This document shows positions 58,640-64,000 of a DNA stretch of 64,000 bases, piece after piece. The notes below the pieces were generated by a model. The model had not been told where the DNA came from, searched no databases, and worked only from the letters and a program-made list of their open reading frames with translations. Source of the DNA: Photobacterium profundum (GTDB taxonomy: Bacteria > Pseudomonadota > Gammaproteobacteria > Enterobacterales > Vibrionaceae). The stretch's first letter is position 1; the number at the start of each line of letters is the position of its first letter. The translations under genes were made by a program, and so were the position numbers. The DNA is taken from contig NZ_PYOD01000001.1 in assembly GCF_003026285.1 (NCBI RefSeq), positions 186,001 to 250,000 of the forward strand. Reading direction: 5' to 3'.

Positions 58640-59131
58640 ATGAACACCTCACACTATTTTAAGTTTTCATCTTGTATCATCACACTTGTTTTTATAACTG
58701 CTTGTCAAAGCCCTAATGCATCTTCAATTTCAGTAGCCAAAAGCTTAACGGTAAATAGCCCTACAAAAAATGATCAGTTATGCGCGTAGTTTTATCAGTA
58801 CTAAATATGTGTGGGACGGGTCTACCCCAAAAGGCTTTGATTATTAGGGTTTCATTCAATACATATATAATAGTTACAATATTAAAATTCCAAGAACGAC
58901 GTCAGAGTACCCTCAACTTTTCACAAAATCTGTGACGTTAAAGGATGCACAAGTCGGCGATTTGATTTTATTTACAGGAACAAACCCTAATGTACAGAAA
59001 CCTGGTTACGCTGGTATTATTTCAAAGATAAATAATGACTCAATAACGCTTGTACGTAGTTCATCGTCGAAAAGCACTTCGGCGTAACGGGAACGAATCA
59101 TTATAAAAGTAGCTACCCCAAACGTTTTTAA
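58640..59131 (+). pseudogene. Dead NlpC/P60-family lipoprotein gene
   Basis: The ATG at 58640 opens a lipoprotein signal (LVFITACQS, lipobox Cys in ITAC) but a stop follows at codon 50. In another frame the NlpC/P60 peptidase domain continues: YVWDGSTPKGFDY, a stop where the family has the catalytic Cys of DCSGF, then GFIQYIYNSYNIKIPRTTSE, LKDAQVGDLILFTGTN and PGYAGIISKINNDS, with Tyr in place of the catalytic His of PGHAG. After one more frameshift GVTGTNHYKSSYPKRF ends at 59131. At least one indel early, a stop, a late frameshift and both catalytic residues lost: it cannot work as a peptidoglycan endopeptidase. Confidence 0.85.
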
Positions 59132-59286
59132 CTGTCATTAGAATATAACGATAAAAATAACAATACACTGACAGAAATGCTTATTAAATTTGTAGAAATA
59201 CGCTTAGTTTTTGTTAGTATCGATAAACGCCCCAGTTATTATTCTTGCTGGGATTTAATTCAGACAAATAACATAATGATAGAACA

Positions 59287-60453
59287 ATGCAATTAGCTGA
59301 AGACACGCAAAAAATCAATGATAAAAGCCAAGTTCTGGTTCTCGATTTAACACCGTTTGGTTTTAAATTTAGCCTAAAATTATGGCCGTGGGATCAGCAG
59401 TTACTTTTAAAGCGCGAATACACGAATGGCGATATTGAATCCTTAGAAGGAAATATTGGTTTTTCTATCGATCAAATAGCTTTTACACCTGGGGGCGATG
59501 AATGGATTGCTTCTATTCCCCCGCGACTTGTAGACCGAGTAAAACCATTCCCTGAAACTTCGATTTATATGTTGAGCTTGGCTGCTTCCAATAGAAATGC
59601 TCGTCAGCTTCTTGAATTACGCCCTGCTCTATTGTATTTAATCTGTAATGAATACCCTCTAGATCGCGAAAAATCATTAGAACTTTGCCAATACGGTCAA
59701 CGTGAGATCTTGCGCATACTCGGTTTTTCACACAGTAAAGCAGCATTGCGCTTTTTAGATCGTCTAGATATTACGTTTGATACGCGTTCAAGCCATACCT
59801 TAGTTACACGCCTATTGCATCCAATTGCTGAGCGTTACCGTCTATTTGGTCATTACCCTATTATTACTCATCAGTCATTACAGCTTGATATGGTATTACC
59901 GGGATTAACCGGCTCAAACCTTGCGATTAATTTATCTGAAAGCAAACTAAAAAGTAGAATTAAACTGCCAACGTTACTCAATGACACATTAATGATGGGA
60001 GTTAATTTAGGTTTAGCTGAACCTATGCGTTATTTACGTAAGTTACGCACCGTAGAAGATATTTCAGCACTACACGATAGTTGGATTCGAGCTCAAAACC
60101 GTAAGCACTATGTACCGTGTCCGACCCATAAAAAGCCGTATCAGATCGTTTTTAGTGGTACTGAATATATTCAGCCGTTAACAAGCTATTTTGAATTACG
60201 TGATGAAGGGGAAGAGCAACGCCACTGTGTAGGTGCTTACCATGCACGAGTATTAAACGATGAATATCAAGTATTCAAAGTCACTGCGCCAGAGCGTGTC
60301 ACGATGGGCGTAAGAATGATAAAGCGCCCTGATGGGCGTAAGTATTACGAAATAGATCAAGTGCAAGCAAAGTGTAATCGACGCCCTCTTGAAGAAACAC
60401 TGCAAACTCTTTATGCATGGCTAGAAGGTGAAAAGCAACGCATGAATTTATAG
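59287..60453 (+). CDS. PcfJ-domain protein of unknown function
   Basis: Protein of 388 residues. The C-terminal third has the features of the PcfJ domain known from conjugative plasmid proteins: EGEEQRHCVGAYHARVL with its conserved His-Cys-Val-Gly, then hydrophobic strands (QVFKVTAPERVTMGVRMI) and YEIDQVQAKCNRRP. The N-terminal two thirds are not recognised; they contain a helical, Leu/Arg-rich portion. No signal peptide, so cytoplasmic. The gene stands alone between a pseudogene and a terminator, with no conjugation or phage genes around. Similar stand-alone proteins occur in Vibrionaceae as far as I recall; their role is unknown. Confidence 0.7.
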   Translation: MQLAEDTQKINDKSQVLVLDLTPFGFKFSLKLWPWDQQLLLKREYTNGDIESLEGNIGFSIDQIAFTPGGDEWIASIPPRLVDRVKPFPETSIYMLSLAASNRNARQLLELRPALLYLICNEYPLDREKSLELCQYGQREILRILGFSHSKAALRFLDRLDITFDTRSSHTLVTRLLHPIAERYRLFGHYPIITHQSLQLDMVLPGLTGSNLAINLSESKLKSRIKLPTLLNDTLMMGVNLGLAEPMRYLRKLRTVEDISALHDSWIRAQNRKHYVPCPTHKKPYQIVFSGTEYIQPLTSYFELRDEGEEQRHCVGAYHARVLNDEYQVFKVTAPERVTMGVRMIKRPDGRKYYEIDQVQAKCNRRPLEETLQTLYAWLEGEKQRMNL

Positions 60454-60470
60454 TCTTTAATAGTCGCTCT

Positions 60471-60500
60471 AAAGACCACAACCGTATCGGAGTGGTCTTT
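60471..60500. terminator. Hairpin terminator after the PcfJ-domain gene
   Basis: AAAGACCAC and GTGGTCTTT form a perfect 9 bp stem with a 12-base loop, lying between two convergent genes; both strands end in short T-runs within the stem. Confidence 0.75.
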
Positions 60501-60515
60501 ACTATATATATCAAT

Positions 60516-61319
60516 CTACCCCTGACTACAGTCTTTCAAAAACTGCATCATGCCGTATTCCTTTAGCCAAGTCAGTTGCTCTGGTTCTTTCACTAAAAAA
60601 CGGCCACTGTAGTTAATGCCATTCGCAAACACATCGTTTACCTGATTCGCAGATCGTGGAATCATTAACATCCAGTGCTTAGTTAGTAGCAAGTTGTATG
60701 GCTTACACTCTTGTTCGCTTGCTAAGCTATTGTCATTGGTTAAGCCATTCTTATCCAGTATACCGAGCTCTCTTAACCCCGCTAAATAACACAAATACAA
60801 TCGCTCACCACTTAGTGAATCAAACTGATACAGGTGGTGTTTAAACGGTAGTTCATGATTAATAATAGCGTGCTCTAAAGGAATAGAGGATTGTACAAGC
60901 TGCATGTGTCGGTGGGCCTGGCTCGCGCCTGCAATCGTTCCGCTATTATAAAAACCTAACACATTGTCACTATCGAAACCCATTACCCACGCGCAAAAAT
61001 CCTGTAGCTCTAAAGGCGATGTTTGAGGAACAAATTCACGAGAACAAATTAACAGGTGGGGAGATATAACCGGGAACTTATTCAGTAAACAAACATGGCT
61101 TTCGCCAGCATTATCTACAAACATGTCTTCTTCGTAAGGTAAAAAAGGATTGTCTTGTTTCGTACCTGACTGAAATTTACGTTCCGCGTTTTGCGTAACG
61201 ACATGCCCAAAGTAATCAATACCAGCTTCGTTGATCACACAAGCTTCGGTTGTTATGGGTAGAAGACTATTATTGACTAGTGCTTGCTCAACAACCTTTT
61301 CAGCTTTTTTCCAAAACAT
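60516..61319 (-). CDS. ATP adenylyltransferase (Ap4A phosphorylase)-like HIT-superfamily protein
   Basis: Likely splits diadenosine tetraphosphate by phosphorolysis, or a related nucleotidyl transfer. The 267-residue protein resembles the yeast Apa1/Apa2 type: KQDNPFLPYEEDMFV in the N-terminal half, VSPHLLICSREFVPQTSPL, and the active-site region YNSGTIAGASQAHRHMQLV with the HxH-type triad (AHRHMQ) corresponding to the histidine triad. A late TKHWMLMIPRS follows. The domain architecture and length agree with the bacterial members. Single gene convergent with the PcfJ-domain gene; a repeat element lies 30 bases upstream of its start. Confidence 0.82.
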   Translation of the reverse strand: MFWKKAEKVVEQALVNNSLLPITTEACVINEAGIDYFGHVVTQNAERKFQSGTKQDNPFLPYEEDMFVDNAGESHVCLLNKFPVISPHLLICSREFVPQTSPLELQDFCAWVMGFDSDNVLGFYNSGTIAGASQAHRHMQLVQSSIPLEHAIINHELPFKHHLYQFDSLSGERLYLCYLAGLRELGILDKNGLTNDNSLASEQECKPYNLLLTKHWMLMIPRSANQVNDVFANGINYSGRFLVKEPEQLTWLKEYGMMQFLKDCSQG

Positions 61320-61348
61320 GCCCTTATCCTTCTAATTTACCGATAATA

Positions 61349-61612
61349 TATATCCAAGCTACCTCAAGATGCAAGATTCAGAGTGACCTCAGCGTGTTAA
61401 ATTCAAGGAAAGTGTGTGTAGGAATAGCATTCCCTTTCAAACACATTTGACACAGAAGTAGATACGCTGAGCCACTCCCAAAGGGCGAGTTTCGTTGGGC
61501 TCTGCCGTGTTACTTATTTTCAACGTAGAACCACTAGACCTATAAATAGATGCCTTGCCTAGAGCCTAACAAATTCTCGCTGAAACGAGCACCTTGAGAT
61601 AACTTGGGTATA
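61349..61612. repeat. Miniature inverted-repeat element, copy 2 (264 bp)
   Basis: Closely similar to the element at 54657-54922 over its full length and in the same orientation, with ends TATATCCAAGCTACCTCAA and TTGAGATAACTTGGGTATA. It is directly upstream of the Ap4A phosphorylase-like gene and probably separates it from, or provides part of, its promoter. Confidence 0.85.
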
Positions 61613-61857
61613 AAATAAAGCATGTTTGCTCTGCTGTCATGTCGCCAAAACGACAACCTAAGATTCCGTGCTTGATCGGTGCATTCAAACTGAAGTGTAT
61701 TGTTTAGTTTACACTTACATCAAAAATAGCAATGACAAAACTCAGGCCTTTTGTAGCAGGTTTGGATGAAAATTTGTATGATTCCCGCATCAAGTTAAGT
61801 AGTGCTGTTTTCCAACGAACCCGTTTTCGTACTCCATGGAAAAGAGCAATATTTAGC

Positions 61858-61939
61858 GGTAAACCTTTATTTTTCGGTCACTTAAAGGTTTACCATTAGA
61901 TAGGGGTATTTTCAGTTCGGTCAAACTGATTACCCCTAT
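61858..61939. repeat. Two consecutive inverted repeats in an intergenic region
   Basis: GGTAAACCTTTA (61858-61869) pairs with TAAAGGTTTACC (61883-61894), a perfect 12 bp stem; six bases later ATAGGGGTA (61900-61908) pairs with TACCCCTAT (61931-61939). Apart from these, the stretch 61613-62055 shows no gene. The pair could be terminators of a lost gene or a structured RNA. Confidence 0.6.
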
Positions 61940-62055
61940 TTTCCCTCTCTGCTCCGTAAATCTTCGCGTTACTACATCCATTCTAATTTCTACTTGTTTG
62001 CTAAATATCTCTGCCTTCTTCGCATCCCATTTTCCAAATTTACACTTTAAGAGTA

Positions 62056-62089
62056 CAAAAAAAGACGCTTACCTTTCGATAAACGCCTT
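62056..62089 (-). terminator. Terminator of the aromatic amino-acid permease gene
   Basis: On the minus strand AAGGCGTTTA and TAAGCGTCTT pair over ten bases with two wobbles around an eight-base loop, followed by a run of T. It begins 48 bases after the permease stop. Confidence 0.8.
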
Positions 62090-62136
62090 CTTCATCTAAA
62101 TCACATTCTATTTCTACAATCAGTAATCAACAGCTC

Positions 62137-63315
62137 TTATACCAACTGAGCACCAATTAAGAAGCAACCAAATACGAAACTAAGCCCCATAGCAACCGAG
62201 CCGCCACCAGCTTGGTAAGCTTCTGCCAGAGCTTCATGCCCTGATGACTTTTGCTTTTCAAAACTACGTAACTTCATTGTCATCGCCATTGGTACAAAGA
62301 TAGCCAAGAACACAAGAATAAAGCCAGCATAACCCAATACAGATAAGAACTGATCAGCGGCCCAAAGTGCACCAACTAATGGGAAAATAAAGGTAAGTAC
62401 ATAGGTAACGGCTTTATTTTGCTTAAATGTATCCGCATTTTGATCGAACAGTGCCATGGCCACGCCCAAGAATGACGTCAGTAGCGCCAGGCCTGTGAAA
62501 GTAGACAGAATTACTTGAATGCCGCTGAAACGCTCGCCCAATGCGGCAATCAATTCAGACACATTTGAAAACTTCACCAATTGTTCTGGGGTTAAGTTAC
62601 CCACAACGGCATATAACCACAATAAGTAACAAGCTAATGGGATAACAGAGCCTACAATAACCATGTTACGCAAATCACGGTGTGACGCGCCTTTGTTGTA
62701 GGTTACAAGTGATGGAATCACGACCATAAAACCAAAGCTAGTAAATAGTACTGAGCTGGTTTTTATTAGCTCAACCTTATCATTGCTTGCCGCATCTAAA
62801 AGGTGTTCAAAAGACATAGTCGGCACGAGCGAGAATAGCGTGATACCTAATACGACAACCATTACAGCAAACAACAGGCGGTTAATCTTATCGATGGCAG
62901 CAGTACCAGAGGCAACGACGACACCAGCAACCAGTGTAAACAAGACTTGTGTCTGCATCATCGACATTTCAATGCCAACACCGTGCAGCATCTTCTTCAC
63001 TAAGTCACCGGCTCCAATGATGTAAGCCATCAATAAACATACTAACAACGCGTAAAGCAACCCGTTGGTGACCAGTTGGCCGCCTTTACCCAAGGTTTTA
63101 CGCGCAATGGTGTTCATGCCTAAGCCACCACCGGCTTTAATACTGGCTTCAAGTAATAACAATGCGGCGTAGGTTGTACCTAACCAAATCACCCCCATCA
63201 AAAGAGTGCCCCATAATAGGCCAAACTGCGCCAGTACCATCGGAATGGCTAACATACCTGCGCCCAGCGCGGTACCTGCAATGATTAACGAACTACCCAC
63301 TAATTTTAAATTCAC
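62137..63315 (-). CDS. Aromatic amino-acid permease, HAAAP family (tyrosine-specific type)
   Basis: Inner-membrane proton symporter for tyrosine or tryptophan. The 392-residue protein has about 11 hydrophobic segments and the family opening GSSLIIAGTALGAGMLAIP, where the Gly-rich part forms the substrate-binding unwound helix, followed by MAYIIGAGDLV and the central FTSFGFMVVIPSLVTYN. Length and N-terminus fit TyrP better than the longer Mtr or TnaB, but the substrate cannot be fixed by eye, so no symbol is given. Single gene with its own terminator. Confidence 0.88.
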   Translation of the reverse strand: MNLKLVGSSLIIAGTALGAGMLAIPMVLAQFGLLWGTLLMGVIWLGTTYAALLLLEASIKAGGGLGMNTIARKTLGKGGQLVTNGLLYALLVCLLMAYIIGAGDLVKKMLHGVGIEMSMMQTQVLFTLVAGVVVASGTAAIDKINRLLFAVMVVVLGITLFSLVPTMSFEHLLDAASNDKVELIKTSSVLFTSFGFMVVIPSLVTYNKGASHRDLRNMVIVGSVIPLACYLLWLYAVVGNLTPEQLVKFSNVSELIAALGERFSGIQVILSTFTGLALLTSFLGVAMALFDQNADTFKQNKAVTYVLTFIFPLVGALWAADQFLSVLGYAGFILVFLAIFVPMAMTMKLRSFEKQKSSGHEALAEAYQAGGGSVAMGLSFVFGCFLIGAQLV

Positions 63316-63578
63316 AATATTTACCTATACCTAATTGTTACTTGTTTACACCCCATTGCTTGCAGAGAAGGTACGCAATACTCGGTCAGTTGTGCGGATT
63401 CCGGACATGATAGACTTTGATATAAAAGAGTATTCATCATGTACTACAATCAAATTGAAAAAGGTGTAACGAATAAAGATGTCTTAATCGATTGAAATTT
63501 CAGGATTAAAATCGAAAAGCACTAAAACCTGAAAAAGCAAAAAAGCCCATAAATCGGCTTGAGGTATAGGAAAGATAG

Positions 63579-63710
63579 ACGTGGGTGCGTGAAGCAATAC
63601 GGGTCGACCCCGAACGTATAGCGGCGGATATTGCATGTAGTATGCTTACTGGCATTAACTGCAGCACAGCAGAAATGTGTTTCATTTATCGTACTCCAAA
63701 AACGATGTAA
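63579..63710 (+). pseudogene. Possible gene remnant, family not recognised
   Basis: A 43-codon stretch in one frame, starting right after a stop, reads WVREAIRVDPERIAADIACS then MLTGINCSTAEMCFIYRTPK before its TAA. Amino-acid use looks coding but there is no start codon with a ribosome binding site, and the sequence upstream is broken. The rest of the 540 bases between the permease gene and the window-end gene shows nothing else. Confidence 0.25.
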
Positions 63711-63855
63711 TCCCTATTTTCCAATGACAGGTCTTCTGCCATCGACACTGCTCCGGTCAGAACAGTAAATCGGTCACTGAGCAAAATAATAAACTTCGCA
63801 CTAAAGCACAATGATTATTTTACAATAATTTGTTACAAATACGTAAAATTTACTG

Positions 63856-64000
63856 CTAATCATAATGGTCGATAAAGGTTTTTAATGCTGAAAGACTGAC
63901 TATTGAAATTTCCGCCCCCTCTTTTTCTATTAATCCTTTCTCTATCAGTTCTTTTACTGCGCGACGATAAACGCGGCTAGAAGTGCCAAACCGTTCAGCT
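63856..64000 (-). CDS. C-terminus of a winged-helix transcriptional regulator (partial)
   Basis: The gene runs off the window end; 47 codons plus stop are visible. They read AERFGTSSRVYRRAVKELIE, KGLIEKEGAEISIVSLSALK and TFIDHYD. The pattern, in which a recognition helix (SSRVYRRAVKELIEKGLI) is followed by a short wing and a final helix, is that of the C-terminal helix-turn-helix of Crp/Fnr-type regulators. GntR or other winged-helix families are possible. Nothing about its signal can be said. Confidence 0.6.
   Translation of the reverse strand, partial: AERFGTSSRVYRRAVKELIEKGLIEKEGAEISIVSLSALKTFIDHYD

Overview
The window comes from a marine gammaproteobacterium of the Vibrionaceae, most likely a Photobacterium close to P. 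profundum. The reasons are a complete pfaABCD polyunsaturated-fatty-acid (PUFA) synthase operon, an oleABCD long-chain olefin operon, torECA (TMAO respiration), dmsABC (DMSO respiration), an SEC-C protein of the type first named in P. profundum, moderately AT-rich DNA, and small Vibrionaceae-type palindromic elements. All product names rest on motif recognition by eye; no database search was run.

Layout. 1-6.1 kb: a UvrD/Rep-type helicase on the minus strand, two small exported unknown proteins that look like distant paralogues, a decayed stretch with two gene remnants, then purC behind a perfect PurR operator. 6.7-12.9 kb: torE-torC-torA followed by a Cache-domain chemoreceptor. 12.9-18.0 kb: oleA-oleB-oleC-oleD on the minus strand, the last three overlapping or nearly so. 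18.4-37.1 kb, on the plus strand and divergent from ole: an Orf6-type hotdog thioesterase, then pfaA, pfaB, pfaC and pfaD, translationally coupled and closed by a strong terminator. The sections for making long polyunsaturated acyl chains and for condensing acyl chains head to head therefore lie back to back. pfaE (the phosphopantetheinyl transferase) is not here.

37-43 kb: a heavily interrupted pseudogene, a secreted alkylsulfatase divergent from a LysR regulator, and a sodium:alanine symporter. 43.4-48.9 kb, minus strand: dmsA-dmsB-dmsC, a TorD/DmsD-family chaperone and a NapF-like ferredoxin, behind a well-placed FNR-type site and ending in a miniature inverted-repeat element. 49.4-53.1 kb: zwf-pgl-gnd, the oxidative pentose-phosphate branch, which supplies NADPH also needed by PUFA synthesis. 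53.3-54.6 kb: a possible small RNA, an SEC-C protein and a SpoU-family RNA methyltransferase. 54.9-58.2 kb: a periplasmic solute-binding protein overlapping a diguanylate cyclase, with no ABC transporter genes, which suggests a ligand-sensing c-di-GMP module. 58.6-64 kb: a dead NlpC/P60 lipoprotein gene, a PcfJ-domain protein, an Ap4A phosphorylase-like protein, an aromatic amino-acid permease, and the C-terminus of a winged-helix regulator cut by the window end.

Three elements share near-identical ends (TATACCCAAG...): two full copies of about 265 bp and one short 125 bp form. One copy sits inside what looks like a split bidirectional terminator, and the short one sits in the ole/pfa divergent region. 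No CRISPR array, rRNA, tRNA or complete insertion sequence was seen.
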